DNA of 33,171 nt from CAYJIL01 sp964370235 (GTDB lineage: Bacteria > Bacteroidota > Bacteroidia > Bacteroidales > Rikenellaceae). The DNA lies in NCBI GenBank assembly GCA_964370235.1, contig CAYJIL010000015.1, positions 1 through 33,171 of the forward strand. Direction: 5' to 3'. Each line of letters opens with the position of its first letter. The stretch's first letter is position 1. The notes beneath the pieces were generated by a model, which did not search any database, was not told where the DNA came from, and saw only the letters and a list, made by a program, of their open reading frames with translations. The position numbers and the translations under genes were made by a program. Below are positions 1 through 9,267 of this stretch, piece by piece.

Positions 1-18
1 AATTGATAATTATTTTCG

Positions 19-49
19 CAAATGTAATCTATTTTACCAATTTAACAAT
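19..49 (-). promoter_or_regulatory. Bacteroidota-type promoter pointing left out of the window
   Basis: Read on the minus strand, ATTG (49-46) is followed by 19 nt and then TACATTTG (26-19). This fits the Bacteroidota consensus of a -33 TTG/TTTG and a -7 TAnnTTTG with about 19-21 nt between. The predicted start lies near position 12, so the gene served would be outside the window. The match is seen directly; promoter activity is inferred. Confidence 0.4.
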
Positions 50-331
50 TAAACTAAGCATACAAAGCTCACAAGATGCAACAAATCACAACCTGCACAA
101 ATATTTTTTCAAAGAACACAAAGACCCAATATCAAAAACGCAATTATTTTGCAATTTTACTTTACATATGCAATCAAATAACAATCTTCGCACTATTTTA
201 TGTTACAACAAACCACCACAACGTATACGCTAATTCATAACTCAATATTTCTTAATCTAGCTTATTTGTTATCTCATCACCCAAATTTGTTAATTCATCG
301 CAAATGATATATAGAATTGTGTAGTAAAATA

Positions 332-339
332 TAATTTTG
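332..339 (+). promoter_or_regulatory. Candidate -7 box upstream of the HAD-like/sus operon
   Basis: TAATTTTG matches the Bacteroidota -7 consensus TAnnTTTG exactly and lies 48 nt before the ATG at 388. No TTG sits at the usual 19-21 nt upstream; the nearest TTG (317-319) is too close. If real, the promoter may depend on an activator, as sus promoters often do. No other good box was seen before the operon. Confidence 0.3.
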
Positions 340-387
340 CAGTAGAATAATTTTAGTGGTTAATATATTATTGGCATTTTAGCATTT

Positions 388-1029
388 ATGACGATGGCTC
401 CAGTTTTTATCTTCAATTTAGACGACATAGTGGATACTACAAAGTATCACCACAAGGCTTGGAGTATGCTAGCGAGCGAGCTTGACATAGCACACGCACT
501 CGATAGCAAAGAGCCATTTAGAGATATTAGCCGCATGAGCTCGCTAAACATACTACTCAACAGAGCTAACATGGACGAGCTATTCTCGGCTAACGAAAAA
601 GAGCTACTTGCCGAGAGCAAAAACAGAACCTACATTAACTATGTTAACAAAATAGAGTCGAGCGACATTAACAAAGACGTTGTAGAGCTAGTTAAAACAC
701 TAAAAAAACTAAAAGTTAAAACAGTACTAACATCAATTAGCAAAAATGTTTTGACTGTCACTTCAAAACTAAAGCTAACAAAGCTATTCAGTGCAGTGGT
801 TGATGGAAACATGATAAGCGAAGGTGACTCGATTGCCAAAATATACATATTGGCAGCAGAGGCTCTGGGGGTAGAACCCAAAGATTGTATTGTGTGCAAA
901 CACACCGAGCCAAAGCAAGCAGAGGCTCACATGGTGCAAATAAAGCACGTCCCACTAGAGAAGGTGGTTGGGATGGCAACAAAACGCAAAGAGTTATCCC
1001 AATACATAGAATCAATAACAAGAGAATAA
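388..1029 (+). CDS. Beta-phosphoglucomutase-like HAD protein, probably catalytically dead
   Basis: This 213-residue protein follows the length and order of beta-phosphoglucomutases, which convert beta-glucose-1-phosphate to glucose-6-phosphate after maltose phosphorolysis. Family signatures remain: YHHKAW in the cap region (20-25), SR at 48-49, and TSISKN (115-120) at the phosphate-binding loop. The catalytic positions do not. The HAD motif DxDG reads NLDD, so the nucleophilic Asp is Asn10, while Asp12 (acid/base) stays. The motif-III Lys position holds Asp147. The metal-binding Glu-Asp pair reads Lys171-His172. The frame is otherwise intact and full length. It lies 44 nt before susC on the same strand, so co-transcription with the starch genes is likely. 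The residue mapping is from memory of the Lactococcus enzyme. A regulatory or sugar-phosphate-sensing role is possible but unproven. ATG at 394 is an alternative start. Confidence 0.75.
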   Translation: MTMAPVFIFNLDDIVDTTKYHHKAWSMLASELDIAHALDSKEPFRDISRMSSLNILLNRANMDELFSANEKELLAESKNRTYINYVNKIESSDINKDVVELVKTLKKLKVKTVLTSISKNVLTVTSKLKLTKLFSAVVDGNMISEGDSIAKIYILAAEALGVEPKDCIVCKHTEPKQAEAHMVQIKHVPLEKVVGMATKRKELSQYIESITRE

Positions 1030-1073
1030 TTAGAAGAATATATTTTTTATACAACCTACCTAAATAACATTCT

Positions 1074-4061
1074 ATGAACCGATTTTTTAAAAATTTAAGC
1101 GTATCGCTTGTGCTACTTACCTTATGCACGACGGTACTTTTTGCCCAAGACAAAAGCTACACTGTCACGGGTAATGTTGTGGACGAGCAGCAACAACCAC
1201 TAATTGGTGTTGTTGTATTAGAGAAAGGCACTTCGAATGGTGCTGTAACTGGAGTTGAGGGCGAATATACCTTTAATGTAGTATCGGCAGAGTCGGTCAT
1301 CGAACTTACCTACCTTGGCTACACAACAAAAGAGATACCAGCCTCACAGGCAAATGGCACAGTGGTGCTACAAGAGGATGCAATGAAGCTAGATGACGTA
1401 GTGGTCATTGGTTATGGTACTGTCAAAAAAGATGATATGACAGGTTCTGTAGTAGCTGTTCAGGCCGAAGATATTAACCGTGGAGCTGTTACATCACCTC
1501 AGCAACTTATGCAGGGTAAGGTTCCGGGACTATCTATCCTACCGGGCGATGGTGCTCCGGGCTCGGGCTCAACGATTCGTATTCGTGGTGCAGCCTCTCT
1601 TAATGCATCGAACGACCCACTTATCGTAATTGATGGTGTACCCGTTTCTAATAGTGGTGTTGATGGTATGCCAAACATGCTTTCGACAATCAACCCTAAC
1701 GATATTGCATCATTCACAGTACTAAAAGATGCTTCGGCAACTGCCATTTATGGTTCACGTGCATCGAACGGTGTAATCATCATAACTACAAAAAAAGGAA
1801 CACGTGGCAAAGTTAACGTAAGCTATAACAGTAGCTACGGTATTGCTACAAACACAAAAACAATAGACGTGCTTAGCACACAGGAGTACCAAGACTATAT
1901 ACTTGGAGCATTCCCAGCCGAGAGCACAAATGGCCAAGCTATTCGCAACATGATAGGCGATAGCAGCACAGACTGGCAAGATCTAATCTACCAAAACGCA
2001 TTTATTACCGACCAAAACGTAAGCATAAACGGTACTGCTGGCGAGTGGCTACCATACCGTGCATCGGTAGGTTACACCAACGAGGAGGGTACAATCAAAA
2101 CATCAAAAACAGAGAGAACAACTATTAACGTTGCACTTTCGCCTACTCTACTTGATGAGCACCTAAAGATTAATGTTAATGCAAAGGCATACTTTGGCGA
2201 TAACACATTCGCAAACGGTGGTGCAGTAAATAGCGCAGCATTCTTTGACCCTACACAGTCTCAGCACATGGAGGACAAGAGCAACGGATGGTTCAACTGG
2301 TACACATCGGATGGCAAGCCTGCAACTCTTGCACCCGAAAACCCTATGTCGCTTTTATATGACAATTATAGTTACTCAGACTCAAGACGTATTACGGCAA
2401 ATGCACAGCTTGACTACAAAATGCACTTTTTGCCAGAACTAAGATTCAACATCAACCTTGGTATCGACCAAACAGATGCTGACAATAACTATGGTACTAA
2501 CGTAGGTTCATTTGCAGCCGACAAAGATTCGGACTATCCGGGTATTGGTAGATATACAACAAAAAACACAAAGAATACCGACAAACTACTTGAGGCATAC
2601 CTAGCCTATGCAAAAGAGGTTGGTGACCACAAGTTCGACGTACTAGGCGGTTACTCTTGGCAGCACTTTTACCACGAGACCGACACATATACCTATGCTA
2701 ACGAAACAAACGAGCTATACAACAATACACCGTTTGCTACCGAGTACTATCTACTATCGTTTTTTGGTAGAGCTAACTATACATTCAAGGGCAAGTACAT
2801 GCTAACGGCAACTGTACGTAACGATGCCTCGTCTCGTTTCCACGAAGATGTACGCTGGGGTATATTCCCATCGGCTGCACTTGCTTGGAACATGAAACAA
2901 GAGAGCTGGCTAAAAGATGTTAAGGCTCTTAGCACACTTAAGCTACGTGCGAGCTGGGGTGAAACCGGACAGCAAGACATTTCGCAAGGTAACTATCCAT
3001 ACATACCAATATATGAGCTATACACTGCACCATCGGCAATGTACCCTATTGGTGGCGAATATGTAAACGTTCTAAAGCCACTTGGCTATAACGAAAATGT
3101 AAAATGGGAGACAACAGAGACTTGGAACGTGGGTGTCGACTTTGGTTTCTTTAACTATCGCCTAAAAGGTAGCCTTGATGCATACCACCGCACAACACGT
3201 GATCTATTGAATGTTGTACCAATTCCACTTGGTTCTAACTTCACAAACGCAATTATCTCTAACATTGGTAACATGAGAAACCAAGGTGTCGAGCTTTCGC
3301 TTACAGGTACTCTTATCGACAAAAAAGATCTTACACTTGATATGGGTATTAACGCTACATACCAAGACACCGAGATTACTAAGCTAACAGCAACCGATAG
3401 CGATGATTTTGGTATTCTAGTGGGTGGCATATCATCGGGTACGGGTAGTAATATCCAAATCCACAGAGTGGGTAGCACACCATCTACGTTCTTTACATAC
3501 CAGCAGGCTTATGACGAGAATGGCAATCCTATTCAAAATGCTCTAGTAGATAGAGATGGCGATGGTAAGATTACCGAAGGCGACCGCTACATGACAGACA
3601 AGAGCCCAACACCAGATGTGTACTTTGGTTTGAACATGTCGTTACAATATAAGAACTGGAGCTTTGGATTCAACGGTCACGGTAGCTTTGGCAACTGGGT
3701 TTACAACGACTTTGCAGCAGGAAACAGCACAACATATGCAGGTTATGTGGGTTCGGGTTACCTAATCAACATGGCACAGGTGGCAACAAACACAGGTTTC
3801 ACGGGTGTTAACTCAACAGCACAAATTTCGTCGGATCTGTTCCTTGAGAACGCATCGTTCTTTAGAATGGATGATATCAACCTAGGTTATACGTTCAACG
3901 AGATTGGCAAGACAAAACTTCGTCTACGCACATCGCTGTCGGTACAGAATGCATTTGTTATCACAAATTATAGCGGACTAGACCCAGAGAACAGTGGCAT
4001 CGACAACAACATCTGGCCACGCCCACGTACATATACACTACGTCTTAACTTCGATTTTTAA
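1074..4061 (+). CDS. susC: SusC-like TonB-dependent outer-membrane receptor
   Basis: At 995 residues this is a full-length SusC-family barrel that imports oligosaccharides, here probably maltooligosaccharides, across the outer membrane with TonB energy. A signal peptide ends near FAQ (23-25). A carboxypeptidase-like regulatory domain follows (about 28-100), then a TonB-box-like stretch DDVVVIGYG (107-115) and the plug domain (about 120-240, with IRIRG and VLKDASATAIYGSRASNG). The barrel follows to a C-terminal Phe (RLNFDF). A calcium-loop-like DRDGDGKITEGD lies near residue 826, as in many SusC proteins. The susD gene starts 21 nt downstream. Assignment to starch rests on the GH97 and GH13 neighbours, not on the receptor sequence. 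Confidence 0.95.
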   Translation: MNRFFKNLSVSLVLLTLCTTVLFAQDKSYTVTGNVVDEQQQPLIGVVVLEKGTSNGAVTGVEGEYTFNVVSAESVIELTYLGYTTKEIPASQANGTVVLQEDAMKLDDVVVIGYGTVKKDDMTGSVVAVQAEDINRGAVTSPQQLMQGKVPGLSILPGDGAPGSGSTIRIRGAASLNASNDPLIVIDGVPVSNSGVDGMPNMLSTINPNDIASFTVLKDASATAIYGSRASNGVIIITTKKGTRGKVNVSYNSSYGIATNTKTIDVLSTQEYQDYILGAFPAESTNGQAIRNMIGDSSTDWQDLIYQNAFITDQNVSINGTAGEWLPYRASVGYTNEEGTIKTSKTERTTINVALSPTLLDEHLKINVNAKAYFGDNTFANGGAVNSAAFFDPTQSQHMEDKSNGWFNWYTSDGKPATLAPENPMSLLYDNYSYSDSRRITANAQLDYKMHFLPELRFNINLGIDQTDADNNYGTNVGSFAADKDSDYPGIGRYTTKNTKNTDKLLEAYLAYAKEVGDHKFDVLGGYSWQHFYHETDTYTYANETNELYNNTPFATEYYLLSFFGRANYTFKGKYMLTATVRNDASSRFHEDVRWGIFPSAALAWNMKQESWLKDVKALSTLKLRASWGETGQQDISQGNYPYIPIYELYTAPSAMYPIGGEYVNVLKPLGYNENVKWETTETWNVGVDFGFFNYRLKGSLDAYHRTTRDLLNVVPIPLGSNFTNAIISNIGNMRNQGVELSLTGTLIDKKDLTLDMGINATYQDTEITKLTATDSDDFGILVGGISSGTGSNIQIHRVGSTPSTFFTYQQAYDENGNPIQNALVDRDGDGKITEGDRYMTDKSPTPDVYFGLNMSLQYKNWSFGFNGHGSFGNWVYNDFAAGNSTTYAGYVGSGYLINMAQVATNTGFTGVNSTAQISSDLFLENASFFRMDDINLGYTFNEIGKTKLRLRTSLSVQNAFVITNYSGLDPENSGIDNNIWPRPRTYTLRLNFDF

Positions 4062-4082
4062 ACACCTCAATAGAGTACGACA

Positions 4083-5720
4083 ATGAAAATAAAAAATATA
4101 GCAATAGCACTTTCGGCCTCACTAACGCTAGGCTCGTGTGTAAAAGATCTTGATACAAAGCCTCTAAACGATTATGACTTTACTGTTGACGTGGCATACT
4201 CATCGGCCCAGAGCTATGCTCAGGGACTAGGTAAGATATATGGTGGTTTTGTGTTAGTAGGCCCAAACGAGGGTTCTTCGAATATTGATGTTGCCGACCC
4301 CGGAACCAGCGAGCTAAACAGAGCATTTTGGTCGCTGCAAGAGATACCAACCGATGCCGTTAAGTGTGCTTGGCAAGATTCATGGGTGAGCGATGTTAAC
4401 AAAAACCAGTGGACAACAGCAGAAAACACTGTAATTCAAGCAGCCTATACTCGCATAATAGTTCTAGCAACAGAGGCTAGCGAATACCTGCGCCAAACAA
4501 CAGACGAGAAGCTAAACGAAAGAGGCACTAGCGAAGATTTGTATAAGAAGATTCAGGAGTATAGAGCCGAGGCTAAATTCTTGCGTGCCTATGCATATTG
4601 GATGGGACTAGATCTATTTGGCAACCTACCATTCGTTGACGAGAATAGCCCTATTGGTACAACAGAGCTTCCGCCATACTACACTAGCGTACAGCTATTT
4701 GAGTTTATCGAAAAAGAGCTTCTAGCACTAACAGAGGATGCAGGCTTTAAGTCACAAGGTGCAAGAACATACCCACAAGTAGACAAAGCAGCAGCGTGGG
4801 CACTTCTTGCAAGATTATACATCAACGCCCAAGTTTATATAGGGCAAGACCACTCTGCCGATGCTAAAACAGCAGCAGCAGCAGTAATCAATGGTGGTGC
4901 ATACGACCTAGCACCTAACTTTGAGGAGCTATTTATGGGCGATAACAGCGAGAACACAAGCGTACACAAAGAGCTTATCTTTGCTACTGCTTATGATGGT
5001 GTTCACACTAAATCGTGGGGCGGAACATCTTTCCTTCTAGCAGCAACAACAGGTGCTAACGACGAGACAGCAAAAGAGATTATGGGAGCAACCGACTCAT
5101 GGGGTGGACTACACACCGATGATGCCTACCTAACAGAGTTCTTTGGTGTAACAAACGTAGACTCAAAAGAGGGCACGTTTAATGTAGCCAACAACGATAT
5201 TAGAGGACAGCAGTTTGCAATCAAGAACCGTGACGAAAGAAACATTCTCGATCCGCTTATCCACGCACAAGGCTGGGTAACAACTAAGTTTAAGAACACA
5301 AACACAGCGGGTGGCACTTCAAATGCAGGTGTATTCTCTTCTACCGATTTCACCAACATTCGCTTTGCCGAAGTACTGCTTGTATATGCCGAGGCTAACC
5401 TACGCAGTGGTGGTTCATCGAGCGATGCTGTGGCACTAGACTGCCTTAACAGAGTGCGCAAGAGAGCAGGTATTAACACACCAATGAGCTCATATACTCT
5501 TAACGATATATTCCAAGAGCGTTCACGTGAGCTATTCTTTGAGGCACATCGCCGCACAGACCTTAGACGTTTTGACTACTACTCTAGTGCAGACTACCTA
5601 TGGAAGTGGAAAGGTGGCGTAGCAAACGGAACAGCAATTAGCTCTCACCTAGAGCTATTCCCTCTAGTGGCAGAAGATGTAAACGTGAATACAAACCTTG
5701 TTCAAAACCCTGGATATTAA
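4083..5720 (+). CDS. susD: SusD/RagB-like starch-binding lipoprotein
   Basis: This 545-residue surface lipoprotein partners SusC and captures glycan at the cell surface. The signal peptide ends in the lipobox LGSC, making Cys19 the lipidated residue. The mature protein has the helical SusD/RagB features: an N-terminal TPR-like part containing EYRAEAKFLRAYAYW, and the C-terminal FQERSRELFFEAHRRTDLRRF segment shared by most family members (split here by position, about residues 478-500). Length is normal. It follows susC closely and precedes the susE-like gene by 33 nt, so the three are one unit. A weak 5-bp hairpin with an 8-nt loop lies in the gap after it (5724-5741). Confidence 0.95.
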   Translation: MKIKNIAIALSASLTLGSCVKDLDTKPLNDYDFTVDVAYSSAQSYAQGLGKIYGGFVLVGPNEGSSNIDVADPGTSELNRAFWSLQEIPTDAVKCAWQDSWVSDVNKNQWTTAENTVIQAAYTRIIVLATEASEYLRQTTDEKLNERGTSEDLYKKIQEYRAEAKFLRAYAYWMGLDLFGNLPFVDENSPIGTTELPPYYTSVQLFEFIEKELLALTEDAGFKSQGARTYPQVDKAAAWALLARLYINAQVYIGQDHSADAKTAAAAVINGGAYDLAPNFEELFMGDNSENTSVHKELIFATAYDGVHTKSWGGTSFLLAATTGANDETAKEIMGATDSWGGLHTDDAYLTEFFGVTNVDSKEGTFNVANNDIRGQQFAIKNRDERNILDPLIHAQGWVTTKFKNTNTAGGTSNAGVFSSTDFTNIRFAEVLLVYAEANLRSGGSSSDAVALDCLNRVRKRAGINTPMSSYTLNDIFQERSRELFFEAHRRTDLRRFDYYSSADYLWKWKGGVANGTAISSHLELFPLVAEDVNVNTNLVQNPGY

Positions 5721-5753
5721 TAGAGTTCTTAGTATCGAACTGCGATTAAAGTT

Positions 5754-6830
5754 ATGAAAAGATTAAAATATATATTCGCATCACTAGCTGTAGCAGCTAT
5801 GGTGTCAGCATGTAGCAATAATTTAGAAAAGGTATCGGTTGATACCACGCAGGTTACAGCTCCAGCCTTTGAGGAGTTTGCAGGTAGCAAGGCTATCGTA
5901 GTAACCGAAGATAACCAAGCCACTGGCGTAACCGTTGCTTGGGATAAAGCAAACTTTGGTTATTCGGCAGCCGTTACCTATACCCTTGAGGCTAGCATTC
6001 CTTCGGGAGATTCTGTAAAGGTGGTGGTTATGGCAACATCGAATGAGCCCGAGGCAACAATCAGCTACGAAACAATTAACAAAGCCGTGCTATCGGCAGG
6101 TGCAGTGGCAGGTAGCGAAACATCGCTTTCGCTCTCGCTTCTAGCTTCTGTTAGTTCGGCATACAAAACTCTATCTAGCACTACTCCACTCGATTTTACT
6201 GTGACTCCATACAAGGTTAGCTACCCAGCAAACCTATATATGGCAGGTGGTTTTACGGTAGATGCCTGGAACCCGGGTGCATCGCCAAAGCTGTTTATAA
6301 CAAACGAAGACAATGGCGAATACCAAGGCCTACTAAATGTCGATAACGATGGTTTTGAGTTCAAGTTCTTGGGACAAGCAGACTGGAGCCCTATTCAGTA
6401 TGGCACACAGCTAGATCCGCTAGTAGAGGTTGATGCAGGCAATATAGCCGACCTTAAAGGCAAAGCAGCATTCTATCTAATGCACGTTAGCCTAAAGAAC
6501 CTAAAGGCGACACCAAAGCTACTAAGCTCTATTTCGCTAGTAGGTGGTGCTACCGATATTGGCTGGGATCCTGCAACATCACTTCCTTTTGCACCCAAAG
6601 CGGCAGCTGGAGCAGACTCTTATGTTTGGGTTATCAAAGATGTAAACCTAAAGGCAGATGGCTTTAAGATTCTCTTTAACAATAGCTGGGATAATGCTCT
6701 AGGAGCTAATGGTGGCAGCGAAGAGTTTGTATTTGGTGGTGGTGATGCTAAATTTGGCACATCGGGCACATATGATATCGAGCTAGATATGTCGGTATAT
6801 CCATACAAGGCTACATTTACAAAGAAGTAA
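5754..6830 (+). CDS. susE: SusE-like surface glycan-binding lipoprotein
   Basis: The 358-residue protein begins with a lipoprotein signal peptide whose lipobox ends at Cys20 (MVSAC). Residues about 25-150 look like the Ig-like SusE outer-membrane domain. Two starch-binding modules of the SusE/SusF kind follow. The first starts at LYMAGGFTVDAWNPG (about 163) and the second at SLVGGATDIGWDP (about 262), each with the aromatic-rich core typical of these modules. Total length is close to SusE and shorter than SusF. It should sit on the outer face and help hold starch near SusCD. It is the last gene before the triple stem-loop array, so expression of the downstream enzymes may be set separately. 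Confidence 0.85.
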   Translation: MKRLKYIFASLAVAAMVSACSNNLEKVSVDTTQVTAPAFEEFAGSKAIVVTEDNQATGVTVAWDKANFGYSAAVTYTLEASIPSGDSVKVVVMATSNEPEATISYETINKAVLSAGAVAGSETSLSLSLLASVSSAYKTLSSTTPLDFTVTPYKVSYPANLYMAGGFTVDAWNPGASPKLFITNEDNGEYQGLLNVDNDGFEFKFLGQADWSPIQYGTQLDPLVEVDAGNIADLKGKAAFYLMHVSLKNLKATPKLLSSISLVGGATDIGWDPATSLPFAPKAAAGADSYVWVIKDVNLKADGFKILFNNSWDNALGANGGSEEFVFGGGDAKFGTSGTYDIELDMSVYPYKATFTKK

Positions 6831-6858
6831 TTTTCTCATAATAATAGTTTAGTGTGTT

Positions 6859-7050
6859 GTTCTACTACTCTTTGATCGGAGTAGTAGAACCAAAGGGATT
6901 CCTTTCTCATAATAGTTAGTGTGTTTAGTGTGTTGTTCTGTTACTCTTTGGTCGGAGTAACAGAACCTAAGAGATAATAATTTCTTATTTACAAAAATTA
7001 AGTTTAGGTTTGTTTGGCGTTCTATCACCTTTTGATCGGGGTGATAGAAC
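6859..7050 (+). repeat. Array of three covarying stem-loops between susE and the GH97 gene
   Basis: Three hairpins share one design: a 12-bp stem with outer GTTCT/AGAAC and an 8-nt loop. Stem-loop 1 is 6859-6870/6879-6890 with loop TTTGATCG. Stem-loop 2 is 6935-6946/6955-6966 with loop TTTGGTCG. Stem-loop 3 is 7019-7030/7039-7050 with loop TTTGATCG. The middle of the stem differs between copies (CTACTACTC, CTGTTACTC, CTATCACCT on the left arm), and the right arm changes to match. Only a T-G wobble closes the loop in copy 3. Start-to-start spacings are 76 and 84 nt. Copies 1 and 2 also share the upstream text TTTAGTGTGTTGTTCT. No long T-run follows any copy, so these are not ordinary terminators. 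They may tune mRNA decay or read-through between binding proteins and enzymes, or be a small repeat family. Confidence 0.85.
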
Positions 7051-7086
7051 CAAAGAAAAAGAAGTAAAACGTTAATAAACAATAAA

Positions 7087-9240
7087 ATGAAAAGATTAAA
7101 AGTAAAAATTGCTACGGCACTACTTGCTATGGTAGTGAGTGGCGGAGCTTTTGCTCAAAACTTAACATCGCCTAATGGTAACTTTGCGCTTAATTTTAGC
7201 GTAAGCGACAAAGGTGAGCCCGTTTACGAACTAGAGTACAAGGGCAAAGATGTTATTAAGCCTTCGAAACTAGGTATCGAACTCAAAAAGGGAGAGAGCC
7301 TTATGAATGGTTTTGAGATTAAGGATATAGATAACTCTACCTTTGATGAGACATGGAAACCAGTGTGGGGCGAAGAGGCCGAGATTAGAAGCCACTACAA
7401 CGAGATGGCAGTTACACTAAACCAAGCATCTGCCGAGCGTGATATCATTATTCGCTTTCGTCTGTTTAACGATGGTCTAGGTTTTAGGTATGAATTCCCT
7501 CTTCAAAAGAACCTAAACTACTTTGTTATTAAAGAGGAGCATTCACAATTTGCTATGGCAGGTGACCACAATGCATTCTGGATTCCGGGCGACTTCGACA
7601 CACAAGAGTATAACTACATGGAGTCAAAGCTATCTGAGATTAGAGGCAAGATGGACGAGGCATACACCTTTAACGTATCACAAGAGAAGATCTCTGACAC
7701 AGCAGTGCAAACAGCTCTTCAGATGAAAAGTGACGATGGTCTTTATATCAACATTCACGAAGCAGCCCTTATCGACTACTCGTGTATGCACCTAGAGTTA
7801 GACGATGAGAACATGGTATTTGAGTCGGTTCTTACTCCCGATGCTAATGGTGACAAGGGTTATATTCAAGCACCAGCCGAGTCTCCTTGGAGAACGGTTA
7901 TCGTAAGTGACGATGCTCGTGAAATTCTTGCTTCGAGAATGACTCTTAACCTTAACGAGCCTTGTGCTATTGAGGATACATCGTGGATTAAGCCAGTTAA
8001 GTATATTGGTGTATGGTGGGAAATGATTACGGGCAAGAGCTCTTGGGCTTATACCGACGAGGTTCTTTCGATGAAACTTGGCGAGATTGACTACACAAAG
8101 ACAAAGCCAAATGGTCGCCACGCTGCAAACAACGACAAAGTGAAGTTCTACATCGATTTTGCTGCCGAGCATGGTTTCGATCAGGTGCTTGTCGAGGGCT
8201 GGAACCAAGGCTGGGAAGATTGGTTTGGTAACTCAAAAGATTATGTATTTGATTTTGTTACTCCGTACCCCGATTTTGACGTTAAGATGCTTAACCAGTA
8301 TGCAAGAGACAAGGGTGTTAAACTAATGATGCACCACGAGACTTCGGGTTCGCTTCGCAACTATGAGCGTCACATGGACAAAGCATACCAGTTTATGAGA
8401 GACAATGGCTACAACGCTGTTAAGAGTGGTTATGTAGGTGATATTATCCCTCGTGGCGAGTTCCATTATAGCCAGTGGGCAAACAACCACTACCTATATG
8501 CTATTCAAAAGGCTGCTGAGTATGAAATTTGTGTTAATGCACACGAGGCAGTACGCCCAACAGGTATAAGCCGTACATATCCTAACCTTATTGGTAATGA
8601 GTCGGCACGTGGTACAGAGTATGAGTCGTTTGGTGGTAACACTCCATTCCACACAACTATCCTTCCGTTTACTCGCCAGATTGGTGGCCCAATGGACTAC
8701 ACACCGGGTATCTTTGATGTTCACATGGATTTCCTTGGTCACGAAAACCACAGCAACGTTCTTACTACACTAGCTAAGCAGCTTGGTTACTACGTTACAA
8801 TGTATAGCCCACTACAAATGGCAGCAGATCTTCCAGAGAACTACATGAAGCACATGGATGCATTCCAGTTCATTAAGGATGTGGCTATCGATTGGGAAAA
8901 ATCGGTATACATTGAGGCTGAGCCAGGTGATTATGTAACAATCGCACGTAAGGCAAAAGATAGTGGCGACTGGTTTGTTGGTGGTATCACAGACGAGAAC
9001 AAACGCACAGCTAAGTTTACTATGGATTTCCTAGAGCCAGGCAAAAAATATGTTGCTACAATTTATGCCGATGGCGACGATGCAGACTATGAGACAAACC
9101 CTACATCATACAAGATTACAAAGGGTATTGTAACTTCGGAGACAGTTGCTCAAATCAACCTTGCTAGAAGTGGTGGTTTTGCAATTAGCATCACCGAGGC
9201 AAAAGATAACACAGCAGGGCTAAAAAAAATGAAGTTCTAA
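7087..9240 (+). CDS. susB: GH97 alpha-glucosidase, SusB-type (inverting)
   Basis: This 717-residue exo-acting alpha-glucosidase would release glucose from maltooligosaccharides in the periplasm. A signal peptide ends at AFAQ (21-24). An N-terminal beta-sandwich (about 26-290) precedes a TIM barrel, with a short C-terminal beta domain. Key residues match Bacteroides SusB at a constant offset of 21: Glu418 (MHHETSG) and Glu487 (VNAHEAVRP) as base residues, Glu505 (GNESARG) as calcium ligand, and Glu511 (GTEYE) as general acid. This set marks the inverting subgroup, not the retaining alpha-galactosidase subgroup. The gene follows the triple stem-loop array by 36 nt, and its first codons (MKRLK) match those of susE. 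The closest alternative is another GH97 alpha-glucosidase of the same subgroup. Confidence 0.93.
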   Translation: MKRLKVKIATALLAMVVSGGAFAQNLTSPNGNFALNFSVSDKGEPVYELEYKGKDVIKPSKLGIELKKGESLMNGFEIKDIDNSTFDETWKPVWGEEAEIRSHYNEMAVTLNQASAERDIIIRFRLFNDGLGFRYEFPLQKNLNYFVIKEEHSQFAMAGDHNAFWIPGDFDTQEYNYMESKLSEIRGKMDEAYTFNVSQEKISDTAVQTALQMKSDDGLYINIHEAALIDYSCMHLELDDENMVFESVLTPDANGDKGYIQAPAESPWRTVIVSDDAREILASRMTLNLNEPCAIEDTSWIKPVKYIGVWWEMITGKSSWAYTDEVLSMKLGEIDYTKTKPNGRHAANNDKVKFYIDFAAEHGFDQVLVEGWNQGWEDWFGNSKDYVFDFVTPYPDFDVKMLNQYARDKGVKLMMHHETSGSLRNYERHMDKAYQFMRDNGYNAVKSGYVGDIIPRGEFHYSQWANNHYLYAIQKAAEYEICVNAHEAVRPTGISRTYPNLIGNESARGTEYESFGGNTPFHTTILPFTRQIGGPMDYTPGIFDVHMDFLGHENHSNVLTTLAKQLGYYVTMYSPLQMAADLPENYMKHMDAFQFIKDVAIDWEKSVYIEAEPGDYVTIARKAKDSGDWFVGGITDENKRTAKFTMDFLEPGKKYVATIYADGDDADYETNPTSYKITKGIVTSETVAQINLARSGGFAISITEAKDNTAGLKKMKF

Positions 9241-9267
9241 GAGATTGTTTTTAACAAAAACTATATA

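Larger units (their letters stand above)
1..387. other. AT-rich intergenic region at left edge
   Basis: This stretch holds no convincing gene. The only open frame (3-233, plus) has no recognisable domain, a biased composition, and no neighbour that would explain it. The region contains a promoter-like pair pointing left out of the window (19-49) and a -7-like box pointing right toward the HAD-like gene (332-339). It therefore reads as the regulatory space between two divergent transcription units. Confidence 0.5.

Noticed and set aside
3..233. 76-residue open frame at the left edge
   Set aside because: No recognisable domain, Asn/Thr/His-rich composition typical of translated AT-rich spacer, and it overlaps a leftward promoter-like element.
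788..1153. 121-residue minus-strand frame spanning the HAD-like and susC starts
   Set aside because: It is antisense to two well-supported genes and has no domain signature.
5724..5741. AGTTC/GAACT hairpin between susD and susE, with an 8-nt loop like the triple array
   Set aside because: Only 5 bp, with a different loop sequence; not strong enough to call a fourth copy.
6870..6895. Possible H-type pseudoknot: loop CTTTG of stem-loop 1 is complementary to CAAAG just after the stem
   Set aside because: The connecting loop across the 12-bp stem would be zero nucleotides long, which is not sterically possible; copy 2 also has an uncompensated mismatch.
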